Source: Pseudomonas luteola NBRC 103146 (GTDB taxonomy: Bacteria; Pseudomonadota; Gammaproteobacteria; Pseudomonadales; Pseudomonadaceae). Taken from it: 64,000 bases of DNA. The stretch lies in the NCBI RefSeq assembly GCF_002091675.1, contig NZ_BDAE01000003.1, positions 1 through 64,000 of the forward strand, given 5' to 3'. Of the stretch, positions 34,900 to 44,211 are shown piece after piece. Positions within the stretch are counted from its first letter, which is position 1; each line of letters begins with the position of its first letter. The position numbers were made by a program, and so were the translations under genes. Under the pieces are notes generated by a model, which searched no databases, had not been told where the DNA came from, and saw only the letters and a program-made list of their open reading frames with translations.

Positions 34900-36249
34900 A
34901 TGCATATCCACATTCTCGGCATCTGCGGGACGTTCATGGGCTCTCTGGCCGTGCTGGCCAAGGAGTTGGGTCATCGAGTGACCGGTTCCGATGCCAATGT
35001 CTATCCGCCCATGAGTACGCAGCTGGAGGCACAGGGTATCGAGCTGATGCAGGGATACGAGCCTGCCCACCTTGAACCGGCGCCGGATCTGGTCGTGATC
35101 GGCAATGCACTCTCCCGGGGTAATCCGGCTGTGGAGCATGTCCTGAACAAGGGGTTGCCCTATGTATCCGGACCGCAATGGCTGGCAGATCATGTATTGC
35201 AGGGACGCTGGGTTCTGGCTGTAGCGGGTACCCACGGCAAGACCACCACCACGAGCATGCTAGCCTGGGTGCTGGAGCATGCAGGCATGAGCCCGGGCTT
35301 CTTGATTGGCGGTGTACCCCAAAATTTTGGGATATCCGCCCGGCTGGGCGGAACGCCTTTCTTTGTCGTAGAGGCTGACGAGTACGATAGCGCCTTTTTC
35401 GATAAGCGCTCCAAGTTCGTCCATTATCGACCGCGCACCGCTATCCTGAATAACCTCGAGTTCGATCATGCCGATATCTTTCCTGATCTGGCAGCGATCG
35501 AGCGGCAGTTTCATCATCTGGTGCGTACGATTCCAAGTGAAGGACTCATCATTCATCCAACTGCTGAAAAAGCGCTGTCTCATGTCCTGACGATGGGGTG
35601 CTGGACGCCGGTTCAGACGACAGGAGAGGGCGGGCAGTGGCAGGCCCGCTTGCTCCATGAGGACGGCTCGCGGTTTGAGGTAATCTTCGATGGGAAGACA
35701 CAGGGAACGGTTGAGTGGAGTCTGACCGGCCAGCATAACGTAGCCAATGCTCTGGCCACCTTGGCCGCCGCGCGGCATGTAGGCGTCGTGCCGCCTCAAG
35801 GGATCGAGGCGTTGAATGCATTCAAGAGCGTCAAGCGCCGAATGGAAACGGTTGCCGAAATCAACGGTGTCACGATCTATGATGACTTCGCCCATCATCC
35901 CACGGCCATTGCCACTACGCTTCAAGGATTGCGGGCACGTGTAGGAGAGGAATCCATCATTGCAGTCATTGAGCCACGGTCCAACTCGATGAAGTTGGGC
36001 GCCCACCGTGACGGCCTGCCGGACAGTGTTCGACAGGCCGACTCCGTTATCTGGTATGCACCGCCGAACCTGGGGTGGGATCTGGCCGAGACAGCAGCGA
36101 ATTGCCCTGTCCCGGCGGTTGTTTGCGACTCGCTTGAGGCCATTATCGCGCGCGTTAAAGAGGCGGCGAAAGGCAGGACCCATGTAGTTATCATGAGTAA
36201 CGGCGGGTTTGGTGGCTTACATAAAAAATTAGCTGAAGCATTGCGTTAA
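34900..36249 (+). CDS. mpl: UDP-N-acetylmuramate:tripeptide ligase Mpl
   Basis: Mpl attaches recycled L-Ala-gamma-D-Glu-meso-Dap peptide to UDP-MurNAc, re-using cell-wall fragments. The 449-residue Mur ligase shows MHIHILGICGTFMGSLAVLAKELGH at the N-terminus, P-loop AGTHGKTTTTSML (about residue 109) and DDFAHHPTAIATTL near residue 328. The 270 bases upstream hold no gene and presumably the promoter, which I could not define. A LemA gene and ubiX follow on the same strand. Confidence 0.96.
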   Translation: MHIHILGICGTFMGSLAVLAKELGHRVTGSDANVYPPMSTQLEAQGIELMQGYEPAHLEPAPDLVVIGNALSRGNPAVEHVLNKGLPYVSGPQWLADHVLQGRWVLAVAGTHGKTTTTSMLAWVLEHAGMSPGFLIGGVPQNFGISARLGGTPFFVVEADEYDSAFFDKRSKFVHYRPRTAILNNLEFDHADIFPDLAAIERQFHHLVRTIPSEGLIIHPTAEKALSHVLTMGCWTPVQTTGEGGQWQARLLHEDGSRFEVIFDGKTQGTVEWSLTGQHNVANALATLAAARHVGVVPPQGIEALNAFKSVKRRMETVAEINGVTIYDDFAHHPTAIATTLQGLRARVGEESIIAVIEPRSNSMKLGAHRDGLPDSVRQADSVIWYAPPNLGWDLAETAANCPVPAVVCDSLEAIIARVKEAAKGRTHVVIMSNGGFGGLHKKLAEALR

Positions 36250-36294
36250 GCTTTGCATTACGCTGCTGCCTTTTGTCTTCAATGGAGTGAAATC

Positions 36295-36933
36295 ATGGAG
36301 TATTTGTTGATTCTGTTAGCCCTAGTCGTGGCGCTAGCAGTTTGGGTCGTCTCGCAATACAACAGCCTGCAAGCGGCAATGCAGGCGATTCGCGAAGCCT
36401 CCTCAAACTTGCAGGCTTCGATGCGCAAGCGGGTCGACTTGGCTAATCAGGTGATCGATATAGCCTCTGGGTATGGCGAGCACGAAAAGCTAACCCACGT
36501 TACCCTTTCAAACAATATTGAGGGCGCGATGGAGCGGGTATCTGCGTTGGCGCAGAATTATCCGCAATTGCGTGCCAATGAAACCTACCAGACGCTAATG
36601 GAGCAGCTAGAGCGGCTGGAGCAGACAATCTTCGAGAGGCGCGAGTTCTATAACGAGCAGGTCAAAGGCTATAACGTCAAGCGCAACAGCTTTCCTACTG
36701 TGTTGATTGCCAACAAACTGAATTTCGACACGGTGCCTTACTTTGATAGCGAAGACCCAGAAGCGTTAAACAATATCAAGTTATTTGCACGGGATGACTC
36801 TGAGGCCCTACGGTTAGCTTTAAATAAAGGAAGTGATGCTGTAGTCCGCTCAGTTGCGACAGCTAAAACTAAACTAGCCAGCAAGCTTGAGGACAAGCGC
36901 GATACATCTTCTACCCCCAGTAATCCGGAGTAA
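36295..36933 (+). CDS. LemA-family membrane protein
   Basis: This 212-residue protein has a single N-terminal membrane helix (MEYLLILLALVVALAVWVV) and a long helical domain. The LemA core YPQLRANETYQTLMEQLERLEQTIFERREFYNEQVKGYN is near residues 95-135. The C-terminal tail is charged and poorly conserved. LemA proteins are widespread but functionally undefined. It lies between mpl and ubiX, which I remember as adjacent in P. aeruginosa, and its base use appears AT-richer than its neighbours. GGAG lies eight bases before the ATG. Confidence 0.83.
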   Translation: MEYLLILLALVVALAVWVVSQYNSLQAAMQAIREASSNLQASMRKRVDLANQVIDIASGYGEHEKLTHVTLSNNIEGAMERVSALAQNYPQLRANETYQTLMEQLERLEQTIFERREFYNEQVKGYNVKRNSFPTVLIANKLNFDTVPYFDSEDPEALNNIKLFARDDSEALRLALNKGSDAVVRSVATAKTKLASKLEDKRDTSSTPSNPE

Positions 36934-36942
36934 GGAGACATG

Positions 36943-37572
36943 ATGGCTGGCCCTGAACGCATTACTTTGGCAATGACCGGCGCTTCTGGTGCTCAATACG
37001 GATTACGGCTGCTTGACTGTCTGGTGCAGGAGGAGCGTGAGGTTCACTTCCTGATCTCCAAGGCTGCACAGCTGGTCATGGCCACTGAGACCGATGTGGC
37101 GCTACCGGCTAAACCTCAGGCCATGCAGGCGTTTTTGACGGAATACACTGGCGCTGCGCCCGGGCAGATTCGAGTCTTTGGCCAGAGCGACTGGATGGCG
37201 CCCCCGGCGTCAGGTTCCAGTGCGCCGGCAGCCATGGTGGTTTGCCCATGCTCGACCGGTACGCTGTCCGCCATTGCAACAGGTGCCTGCAATAACCTGA
37301 TCGAGCGCGCTGCCGATGTGGCCATCAAGGAGCGGCGCACCTTGGTTCTAGTGCCTAGGGAATCACCGTTCTCCAGTATTCATCTGGAAAACATGCTCAA
37401 GCTGTCCAACCTGGGCGCGACGATTCTTCCGGCTGCGCCAGGGTTCTATCACCAGCCGCAAACGGTGGATGATCTGATCGACTTTGTCGTGGCCCGGATT
37501 CTTAATACATTGAGTATTCCCCAAGACATGCTGCCCCGGTGGGGCGAGCATCATCTGGTGAGCGATGAGTAA
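36943..37572 (+). CDS. ubiX: UbiX flavin prenyltransferase
   Basis: UbiX prenylates FMN to make the cofactor of the UbiD decarboxylase in ubiquinone synthesis. The 209-residue protein has the N-terminal FMN-binding motif [16 protein letters not shown], the central [26 protein letters not shown], and the [24 protein letters not shown] loop. Two adjacent ATGs (36940 and 36943) follow AAGGAG; the second has better spacing. It uses FMN, the end product of the nearby riboflavin genes. The following lipoprotein gene overlaps its end by eight bases. Confidence 0.95.
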   Translation: MAGPERITLAMTGASGAQYGLRLLDCLVQEEREVHFLISKAAQLVMATETDVALPAKPQAMQAFLTEYTGAAPGQIRVFGQSDWMAPPASGSSAPAAMVVCPCSTGTLSAIATGACNNLIERAADVAIKERRTLVLVPRESPFSSIHLENMLKLSNLGATILPAAPGFYHQPQTVDDLIDFVVARILNTLSIPQDMLPRWGEHHLVSDE

Positions 37573-37849
37573 GTTCCTCTGTGCGTGCCTGGTGCTTGTG
37601 CTGAGTGGCTGCGCCAGCGTCAGCACGCTCAACGCCAGCAAGCCGGGCGCTCCGATCGTTTACTCGGGAACCCGGCTGGACTGGTATGCTATTCAAGGGG
37701 GCTGCTGTCCAACGGAGCGCTTTGGCGTAGAGGCTCCTGCCTATCCAGGGTTCGATCTGCCGGGCAGTCTGCTGGTGGACACGGTGTTATTCCCCCTTGC
37801 CCTGGCAAAGGTGTTGGGTATCGGGCTGAACGTTCGCGGAGGCAGTTGA
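37565..37849 (+). CDS. YceK/YidQ-type small lipoprotein
   Basis: This 94-residue lipoprotein has signal peptide [16 protein letters not shown] with lipobox LSGC (cysteine 16). The mature part fits the YceK/YidQ family: [17 protein letters not shown], then [24 protein letters not shown]. Its function is unknown. The ATG lies within the ubiX stop region (overlap of eight bases), so expression is coupled. The second FMN riboswitch promoter starts only 14 bases after its stop. Confidence 0.8.
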   Translation: MSKFLCACLVLVLSGCASVSTLNASKPGAPIVYSGTRLDWYAIQGGCCPTERFGVEAPAYPGFDLPGSLLVDTVLFPLALAKVLGIGLNVRGGS

Positions 37850-37862
37850 GATATCCCAGGCA

Positions 37863-37892
37863 TTGGCGAAGGCGGCTTCACTTCGTTATAGT
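37863..37892 (+). promoter_or_regulatory. promoter of the second FMN riboswitch
   Basis: TTGGCG (37863-37868), an 18-base spacer and TATAGT (37887-37892) precede the aptamer at the same distance as in the ribD copy. Confidence 0.6.
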
Positions 37893-37897
37893 CGGTC

Positions 37898-38035
37898 GGG
37901 TCTTCAGGGCGGGGTGAGATTCCCCACCGGCGGTAAACCACATGGTGGCAAGCCCGCGAGCGCTCCGATACGTCGGAGGTCAGCAGACCTGGTGTGATTC
38001 CAGGGCCGACGGTCATAGTCCGGATGAAAGAAGAT
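37898..38035 (+). promoter_or_regulatory. FMN riboswitch upstream of ribB
   Basis: This is a complete RFN element with the same conserved blocks as the copy at 16270. The two differ at only about six positions, and most changes are compensatory or lie in loops. It controls the stand-alone ribB. Confidence 0.95.
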
Positions 38036-38088
38036 GCGTTTGTCTGCCTATGCCCCCTGGCATAAGTGGCGTCTGCGCTTTTTGCCCT

Positions 38089-38120
38089 GAAACGTTCACT
38101 CACTCCAACGAGGACGTTTC
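38089..38120 (+). promoter_or_regulatory. Shine-Dalgarno-sequestering helix of the ribB riboswitch
   Basis: GAAACGTTC (38089-38097) pairs with GGACGTTTC (38112-38120), abutting the ribB ATG. Both arms are identical to those before ribD, while the loop and the upstream linker differ. This supports selection on the helix. Confidence 0.72.
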
Positions 38121-38780
38121 ATGCCTATGCTCGACCCACAACGCCATTCCCGCCTGTATGCTGCTGTAGCAGCCTACCGCGAGGGGCGTCCAGTGCTTCT
38201 GCTGGATGATGCCGACCGCGAAAACGAAGCTGATCTGGTAGCCGCTGCCGAAAACCTCACCTTGAGCACGATGGTAAAGATGATCCGGGATGGCAGCGGT
38301 ATTGTCTGCCTGTGCCTGGATGATGCCAGTGTGCGGTGCCTGGACCTGCCACCCATGGTCAAGAATAACCAGGCACGTCATGGAACAGGGTTTACAGTTT
38401 CCATCGAGGCGGCGGAAGGTGTGACTACCGGTGTTTCGGCTGCTGATCGGATGATCACTATTCGGGCCGCGCTGGACTCCTGCGAAGGTCGGAGCCGAAT
38501 CGTCAGCCCCGGGCATATCTTTCCCTTGCGCGCGCGTGAAGGTGGGGTGCTGACTCGGCGCGGTCATACCGAGGGCTCGGTAGAGCTGGCCATGCTGGCA
38601 GGGCTACGTCCGGCGGCCGTATTGTGCGAACTGATGAACCCTGATGGCAGCATGGCGCGTGGTACTGATGTCGAGCACTACGCGCAGCAGCACGGGATAC
38701 CGGTGCTGACCATTGAGGAGATCGTGCGTTACCGTGAGGAGGAAGCACTATTGGCATCCCAGTCGGTCAGCGTCGTCTGA
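38121..38780 (+). CDS. ribB: stand-alone 3,4-dihydroxy-2-butanone 4-phosphate synthase
   Basis: This enzyme converts ribulose 5-phosphate to the four-carbon unit used by RibH. The 219-residue protein has the catalytic acidic loop [40 protein letters not shown] and [20 protein letters not shown], so it looks fully active. It duplicates the activity of the first half of RibBA (18392) but is clearly divergent in sequence, so it is not a recent copy. The protein sequences differ far more than the two riboswitches do. Confidence 0.95.
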   Translation: MPMLDPQRHSRLYAAVAAYREGRPVLLLDDADRENEADLVAAAENLTLSTMVKMIRDGSGIVCLCLDDASVRCLDLPPMVKNNQARHGTGFTVSIEAAEGVTTGVSAADRMITIRAALDSCEGRSRIVSPGHIFPLRAREGGVLTRRGHTEGSVELAMLAGLRPAAVLCELMNPDGSMARGTDVEHYAQQHGIPVLTIEEIVRYREEEALLASQSVSVV

Positions 38781-38801
38781 TGTAGCGCCAATGTCTGCCA
38801 G

Positions 38802-39272
38802 CTACTCGGTCGGTTCCTGGCAGACATCCACCCATTGGGCCTCGACCAGTTCGGCCAGCCGTTGCGGGGTAATGCGCACGGCGCTGTGGATTGCGCCAGC
38901 TGCCGGCAGGACCTCATCAAAAGCCTTGAGCGAGCAATCGCAATATACCGGCATGGGCGTTGCCAGTCCGAATGGGCAAACGCCGCCTACCGGATGGCTG
39001 GTCAGCAGCTGCACGCGCTCGCCATCCAGCATCTTGGCTTTGCCGCCAAACGTAGCCTTGAGCTTTTTATTGTCCAGTCGTGCATCGCCTCGTGCCACGA
39101 GCAGCACCTCAAGCTCACCAATCTTCAGTCCAAGCGTTTTGGCAATTCGCCCCGGCTCGACGCCATGTGCTTCGGCCGCCAGGGCAACGGTTGCGGTGCT
39201 GGTTTCAAGCTCAATGATGTGAATATCCGGGGCGTGGGTCGTGAAAAAGTCGCGGACTGAATCCAGGCTCAT
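38802..39272 (-). CDS. YbaK/ProX-family aminoacyl-tRNA deacylase-like protein
   Basis: This 156-residue protein has the YbaK/EbsC fold. An N-terminal helix is followed by IIELETSTATVALAAEAHGVEPGRIAKTLGLKI, the conserved lysine in DARLDNKKLKATFGG, and the GGVCPFGLATPMPVYCDCSL loop. Members clear mischarged Cys- or Ala-tRNA(Pro) or similar species. The exact substrate class cannot be fixed here. It is convergent with ribB across 21 bases and followed 63 bases later by sdaA on the same strand. Confidence 0.85.
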   Translation of the reverse strand: MSLDSVRDFFTTHAPDIHIIELETSTATVALAAEAHGVEPGRIAKTLGLKIGELEVLLVARGDARLDNKKLKATFGGKAKMLDGERVQLLTSHPVGGVCPFGLATPMPVYCDCSLKAFDEVLPAAGAIHSAVRITPQRLAELVEAQWVDVCQEPTE

Positions 39273-39335
39273 GAGGGGCTCCCATTCGGTAGAGCCTGGA
39301 TTCTTGAAAAGCCGGGCGCGTGCGTCAACCCTTGA

Positions 39336-40712
39336 TCAGCATTCAACCATGCTGACAGCGAGCCCGCCCCGAGAGGTTTCCTTGTATTTGTCCTGCATGT
39401 CGGCACCGGTATCACGCATGGTACGAATGACTCGATCCAGCGAGATGAAATGTTCTCCGTCACCGCGTAGCGCCATCTGGGCGGCATTGATGGCTTTCAC
39501 GGCGGCAATGGCATTGCGCTCGATACAGGGCACCTGAACCAGTCCTCCCACCGGGTCGCATGTCAGGCCCAGGTTATGCTCAAGGCCGATTTCCGCAGCA
39601 TTTTCCACCTGTTCTGGCGTCGCGCCCAGCAGCTCGGCTAGTCCGGCGGCGGCCATGGCACAGGCCGAGCCCACTTCGCCCTGACACCCCACCTCGGCGC
39701 CCGAGATCGAGGCATTCTTTTTACACAGAATACCTACTGCGGCTGCGGCCAGCAGATAGCGCACAACATCTTCATCGTTAGCATCCGGGTTGAATTTCAT
39801 GTAGTACATCAGTACCGCAGGAATGATGCCTGCTGCGCCGTTGGTAGGCGCCGTTACCATGCGACCTCCTGCGGCATTTTCCTCGTTGACCGCCAAGGCG
39901 AACAGGTTGACCCACTCCATGGCTGAAAGCGTCGAGCTGATAACGCTCGGGTTGGTCATCGCCCGCAGGCTACGGTGTAGGCGAGCAGCGCGACGTGGGA
40001 CTTTAAGGCCACCCGGCAGTACACCTTCGTGAGCCAGCCCATTCCGGATACATTCGCGCATGGTCTGCCAGATATGTAAAAGGTTTGCGCGAATGTCATC
40101 CTCGCTGCGCCAGGCTTTTTCATTGGCAAGCATAAGGGCGGAGATGGACAACCCATGCTCGCGGCATAAACGGAGCAGCTCCGCTGCGCTGGAGAAGTCA
40201 TAGGGCAGGGTAGTGGTATCCTGATCACGCTGACCGCTGGCCGCCTGCTGGCTGTCGATAACAAAACCGCCGCCCACGGAATAATAAGTCTCCTCGAACA
40301 GCTCTCCGGTCTCGCCAAATGCGGTGATGGTCATTGCATTGGGATGGTAAGGCAGGTTCTCATGGAGCAGATGCAGGTCTCGGGTCCAGACGAACTCGAT
40401 AGGATGGCTACCCCCGAGCATAAGCGTGTTTTCAAGCTTGAGCGTCTGGATGCAGGGCTCGACCCGGTCGGGATCAACCCGGTCTGGCCACTCTCCCATC
40501 AACCCCATCAACGTTGCACGGTCGGTCCCGTGCCCGACACCTGTTGCGGACAGGGAGCCATACAGGCGTACTTCTACCCGGCGAGTCTGCTCCAGGCATT
40601 GTTGCTCACGTAAGGTGGAGACGAATAATGCACCGGCTCGCATGGGGCCTACCGTGTGAGAGCTGGAAGGACCCACGCCGATTTTAAACAGGTCGAATAC
40701 GCTGATGGCCAT
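39336..40712 (-). CDS. sdaA: L-serine ammonia-lyase (iron-sulfur type)
   Basis: SdaA deaminates L-serine to pyruvate using a 4Fe-4S cluster. The single-chain 458-residue enzyme joins a beta domain ([24 protein letters not shown]) to an alpha domain. The cluster cysteines are seen in [20 protein letters not shown] and [19 protein letters not shown]. The ATG at 40712 has CAGGA seven bases upstream. A divergent LysR-type regulator suggests inducible control. serB, which makes serine, lies 5 kb away, but no direct link is visible. Confidence 0.95.
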   Translation of the reverse strand: MAISVFDLFKIGVGPSSSHTVGPMRAGALFVSTLREQQCLEQTRRVEVRLYGSLSATGVGHGTDRATLMGLMGEWPDRVDPDRVEPCIQTLKLENTLMLGGSHPIEFVWTRDLHLLHENLPYHPNAMTITAFGETGELFEETYYSVGGGFVIDSQQAASGQRDQDTTTLPYDFSSAAELLRLCREHGLSISALMLANEKAWRSEDDIRANLLHIWQTMRECIRNGLAHEGVLPGGLKVPRRAARLHRSLRAMTNPSVISSTLSAMEWVNLFALAVNEENAAGGRMVTAPTNGAAGIIPAVLMYYMKFNPDANDEDVVRYLLAAAAVGILCKKNASISGAEVGCQGEVGSACAMAAAGLAELLGATPEQVENAAEIGLEHNLGLTCDPVGGLVQVPCIERNAIAAVKAINAAQMALRGDGEHFISLDRVIRTMRDTGADMQDKYKETSRGGLAVSMVEC

Positions 40713-40840
40713 GCTGAAGTCCTGAATATGAGGTTCAATGGTGACCGTAACGTACGTAACAGTCTGAGGATCATCATGGGAAAAGCGGCCTCCCTGCACA
40801 ATCGATACGTTCTAAGCGACCCTTTAGTAGAGCTAAACCC
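40713..40840. promoter_or_regulatory. divergent sdaA/lysR control region
   Basis: This 128-base spacer separates the two start codons. Two direct CGTAAC repeats (40746-40751 and 40755-40760) flank an ACGTACGT palindrome. They are a plausible LysR-type binding area, but no confirmed T-N11-A box was assigned. Confidence 0.4.
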
Positions 40841-41776
40841 ATGAGCCGGATCCTAAACGCGCAAACGCAAGCTTGGCTTCAAGTATTTGCCTGTGCGGCA
40901 CGCCACCTGTCCTTTACCCGCTGTGCCGAGGAGTTGCACGTAACGCCAGGTGCCATTAGCCAGCAGATGCGACAGCTGGAAGAGCGGTTGGGGTTCAAGC
41001 TGTTTCACCGAATAGCCCGTGGGCTGGAGCTGACGGCGGAGGGGCAACGGCTGGCCTCAACGGTCAATCAGGCCTCAGGACTTGTGGATGCGGAGCTGCG
41101 ACGGCTGAATGCCGGTCAGTTTGGCGGCGTGCTCCGGCTACGCTCGATTCCTTCCTTTCTCGGCAAATGGGTCATGCCGCGGCTACCCAAGCTGCAGGCT
41201 CGCTTTCCGGATATCCAGCTTCGGGTCGTTGCTGAGGACAGTTCATGGTCGCTGCGCGAGGGCGAGTTTGACCTTGCCATTGATCTTAATGACGGTAGTT
41301 ATCCTGGTCTTGCATCCACGTCGTTGCTGGACGAGCAGATATTTCCGGTGTGCGCTCCTTCGCTGTTGGAGGGGCGCCCGCCACTTGATCGTCCCGAGGC
41401 GCTGGATCATTACCCATTGCTGCATGACATCACTGCCTGGCGCGGCAGTTATGAGTATGCCGAGTGGGAGTTTTACCTGGCGTCCATTGGCGCCCCTGCA
41501 CTGGATGTCAGGCGAGGTCATACGTTCAATCGCAATCACCTGACTATTGAGGCGGCCATTGCCGGCATGGGGGTTGCCATCGCGCGGCGTCATTTGATCA
41601 CTAACGAGCTGGAGCGGGGTGCGTTGGTTATTCCCTTCGGGGTATCCGTACCGGCGCGCAAGCGTTATGTCCTGCTTTATGCGCAAGGTGCTCTCGCTGA
41701 TCCACGTGTACGCTCACTGCATGACTGGCTGGTTGAGGAGGCCCTGGCCAGTGCGTCAACGCCCCAGCCGGCGTAG
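40841..41776 (+). CDS. LysR-type regulator, GcvA/DsdC-like
   Basis: This 311-residue regulator has an N-terminal winged helix ([45 protein letters not shown], residues 12-57) and a LysR substrate-binding domain. The residue pattern ([28 protein letters not shown]) matches the GcvA/DsdC branch, whose members often respond to amino acids. Divergence from sdaA makes it the obvious candidate activator of serine deamination, with serine or a related amino acid as effector; this is an inference. Its 3' end overlaps the next, convergent gene by 21 bases. Confidence 0.85.
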   Translation: MSRILNAQTQAWLQVFACAARHLSFTRCAEELHVTPGAISQQMRQLEERLGFKLFHRIARGLELTAEGQRLASTVNQASGLVDAELRRLNAGQFGGVLRLRSIPSFLGKWVMPRLPKLQARFPDIQLRVVAEDSSWSLREGEFDLAIDLNDGSYPGLASTSLLDEQIFPVCAPSLLEGRPPLDRPEALDHYPLLHDITAWRGSYEYAEWEFYLASIGAPALDVRRGHTFNRNHLTIEAAIAGMGVAIARRHLITNELERGALVIPFGVSVPARKRYVLLYAQGALADPRVRSLHDWLVEEALASASTPQPA

Positions 41777-42397
41777 CTCGTCCGACTCGACAAAACGAAC
41801 ACCGTCGCCTTCCTCCAACGCGAGTCGCCAGAGTGCTCGTGCCAACACGCAGACCTCAATGCCATGCCACTTGCCAGGCAGCAGCTGGGAGAGCGGGGCG
41901 GCAATCTGCTCGCCCAACCGCTGCTCGTTACGGGGGCCGAGCAACAGCGAGGGGCGTGCAAAGGTGATCTGCGGCCAGCCTTGATCCTGTAGTGCCTCTT
42001 CAAGCTCACCTTTTACCCGGTTGTAAAAGATCGAGGAGGAAGCGTCGGCACCAATGGCACTGATAACCACGAAGTGTCTGGCACCCAGTTCGCGTGCGCG
42101 ACGTCCGACAGCGATGGGCAGGTCATAATCAATGGCGCGAAAGGCTTCCTGTGAGCCAGCTTTCTTGATCGTGGTGCCCAGGCAGCAAAAGGCCGTATCC
42201 AGCGGGCCGGTGAGCTGAGGCAGCACATCCAGCAATTCGCCAACCGGGTTTTCCAGGCGTGGATGAGCAGGAAGTGGTCGGCGGGTGGGCGCCAGGACAC
42301 GTTGAATGGTTGGCTCATTCAGCAGGCGATCCAGTAAGTGTTCGCCGGTAAGCCCCGTGGCGCCTGTAATCAGGACATGTTGCGGAGTCAGGTGCAT
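41756..42397 (-). CDS. NAD(P)-binding oxidoreductase (atypical SDR)
   Basis: This 213-residue protein has an N-terminal dinucleotide-binding motif ([19 protein letters not shown]) and the pattern of small atypical SDRs: [28 protein letters not shown], then [29 protein letters not shown] with the YxxxK pair. Relatives include HTATIP2-like and YwnB-like proteins. The substrate is unknown. AAGGAG seven bases before the ATG at 42397 fixes the start. Confidence 0.82.
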   Translation of the reverse strand: MHLTPQHVLITGATGLTGEHLLDRLLNEPTIQRVLAPTRRPLPAHPRLENPVGELLDVLPQLTGPLDTAFCCLGTTIKKAGSQEAFRAIDYDLPIAVGRRARELGARHFVVISAIGADASSSIFYNRVKGELEEALQDQGWPQITFARPSLLLGPRNEQRLGEQIAAPLSQLLPGKWHGIEVCVLARALWRLALEEGDGVRFVESDELRRLGR

Positions 42398-42518
42398 CGC
42401 AAAGCTCCTTTCGATGAGCATGACTGGCGGAGCAGGTAGGCGGCCCGCGCTTCTGCCCGGTCCGCTTCGTTGTAATGCCCGCCCTTATGCCATCGGACAA
42501 CATTTCAGAGCGAAAGGC

Positions 42519-44159
42519 TCATTGCTCTGCAACGTGGCTGGTTGATCCAGCGCGATAGGCCTGCCATTTTTTCAGAACAGCAGGCGGCGCCCAGATCTGC
42601 GGCTCCGATGGCTCGAACCCTTGTGCCGCCTCGCGCTCGGCGACACGCTTGCTGGCGATCGAAAATGCCTGCTCGGGATCGTCTGTTGCCTGGAAGGCTT
42701 CTGCAAACAAGGCCTTCCCAAAATAAGTGAAGTCCGCTTCGTCCGTGCAGCCAAAAGACGTCCGGTCCGCACGTGAGGCGGTAATGACCATGGTATGGTC
42801 ATCTTGCAACGGGGGAAGGAAGCCGCCGCTGTAGCAGGCTGAAACGACAACGATCTTGTCGCGGTTCTTCAGCGGCTCAAGCAGGGACGCAAACTCAATG
42901 GCCGGCAAGCTGGCCAGTTGCAGACCCGGCTCGCTCAAGGATAAACGATGGTCGGAGGAGCCATGGCTGGTGAGGTAGACAAAGATCAAATCCTCAGGCC
43001 CTGAGCGCTCGGCCAGGGTGGCAATGGCGCGATGAAGATTTTCCCGCGTTGCCAGTGGGGTTACGCTTTTAAGATCACGCTGATTGATCAGGCGAACCAC
43101 GCTACGGGCATTAAAACGATTGACCATCAGCTTGGCGACATAATCGGCTTCACGTTGAAACACTCGCTGATCGCCATCGCCTGCTAGAGTAATACCGTAA
43201 AGCTCGGTACTGGCCGTAGAGGGACGGACGTTATTGAGTTCCTGACCCAGGCGCTCGCCTTGTTCCAGTAGCGCAACTTCCATGGGGTCAGGTTGGTAAA
43301 CACCGTCATCGCTGCGGATGAACTGGCCTTCGCTCCAGAGCCCGCTTTCGCGGCGCCCATCGGCATGGGTGTAGGTGCCATTGCCATCGAACTGGCCGTT
43401 CAGGAAGTCACCGATATACACGCTGCCGTCTGCCTCGGTGTATTGCCCCAGCCCATGGTACTGCCAGCTTTTGAAGCTGCCGCTGTAACGGCTGCCATCG
43501 CTGCCGTGGTACTTGCCTTGGCCGGTCATTTCCCCTTTCTGGAAGGACCCTTCCCAGACATTACCATCTACGCTTTGATAGCGACCCTGGCCGGAGAAAG
43601 CACTGTCAACAAAGTTGCCTTCGTACAGATTGCCTTCCTGATCGACCCATTGACCTCTGCCGTTCAGACGGCCATCCGTGAAAATGCCGTTATATTGACT
43701 GCCGTCGCTTTCAGTCCGCGCGCCGCGGCCCTGCATGCGGCCCTCGAAGAAATCACCTTCGTAACGCCAGCCGTCACTGGACTCCAAGACCCCTTTGCCA
43801 TGGTACATCCCCCGGTGGAAGGAGCCTTCGTAACGTCCGCTGGGGGAGGTCAGCTGCCCTTGGCCCTCATAGAGGCCATGGTGAAAGCGGCCTCGATAGC
43901 GGGTGCCATCCACAAAAAACTGCTCGCCCAGGCCTTCGGCCAGGCCGTCTCTGAACGAGGCCCGCAGCCAGTTGCCATTGGCCCAATCGAGGCGCCCCTC
44001 ACCTTGTAGGCGTCCGCGCTCCACATCGCCGTGGTAGACCGAGCCATCCGGCAGACGGATCTCGGCTGCCTGAGCGAAAGGGGCGGGAAGAATTACGAGG
44101 CTCATGGCGAGCCCCAGGGGAAGAAGCGCTCGGGTCGCCCGATAGGGCGGCCTTACCAT
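42519..44159 (-). CDS. exported MORN-repeat protein with C13/caspase-like peptidase domain
   Basis: This 546-residue protein has a signal peptide (cleavage near AQA-A, residue 32) and about ten to eleven MORN repeats of 22-23 residues (42-282; typical unit RYEGSFHRGMYHGKG). A peptidase C13 (legumain/caspase fold) domain follows (about 318-520). The dyad is visible: His399 in YLTSHGSSDH and Cys442 in VVVSACYSGGF. The substrate is unknown; MORN arrays often bind membranes or proteins. The ATG at 44159 begins the charged signal peptide; no strong Shine-Dalgarno is seen. The HAMP/cyclase-like gene lies 52 bases upstream on the same strand. Confidence 0.85.
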   Translation of the reverse strand: MVRPPYRATRALLPLGLAMSLVILPAPFAQAAEIRLPDGSVYHGDVERGRLQGEGRLDWANGNWLRASFRDGLAEGLGEQFFVDGTRYRGRFHHGLYEGQGQLTSPSGRYEGSFHRGMYHGKGVLESSDGWRYEGDFFEGRMQGRGARTESDGSQYNGIFTDGRLNGRGQWVDQEGNLYEGNFVDSAFSGQGRYQSVDGNVWEGSFQKGEMTGQGKYHGSDGSRYSGSFKSWQYHGLGQYTEADGSVYIGDFLNGQFDGNGTYTHADGRRESGLWSEGQFIRSDDGVYQPDPMEVALLEQGERLGQELNNVRPSTASTELYGITLAGDGDQRVFQREADYVAKLMVNRFNARSVVRLINQRDLKSVTPLATRENLHRAIATLAERSGPEDLIFVYLTSHGSSDHRLSLSEPGLQLASLPAIEFASLLEPLKNRDKIVVVSACYSGGFLPPLQDDHTMVITASRADRTSFGCTDEADFTYFGKALFAEAFQATDDPEQAFSIASKRVAEREAAQGFEPSEPQIWAPPAVLKKWQAYRAGSTSHVAEQ

Positions 44160-44211
44160 CCAGAGGGAACGGCCCTGATGGATGCGGGCCGCCAGCCGGC
44201 GTGTGCCGGCT

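Noticed and set aside
37898-38780. Recent tandem-type duplication of the whole riboswitch-ribB unit by a mobile element
   Set aside because: No terminal repeats or transposase genes flank either copy. The proteins are too different; only the control regions are nearly the same.
43293-44009. Alanine-rich open frame opposite the MORN repeats
   Set aside because: Its repetitive look comes from the complementary MORN repeat units, not from a protein of its own.
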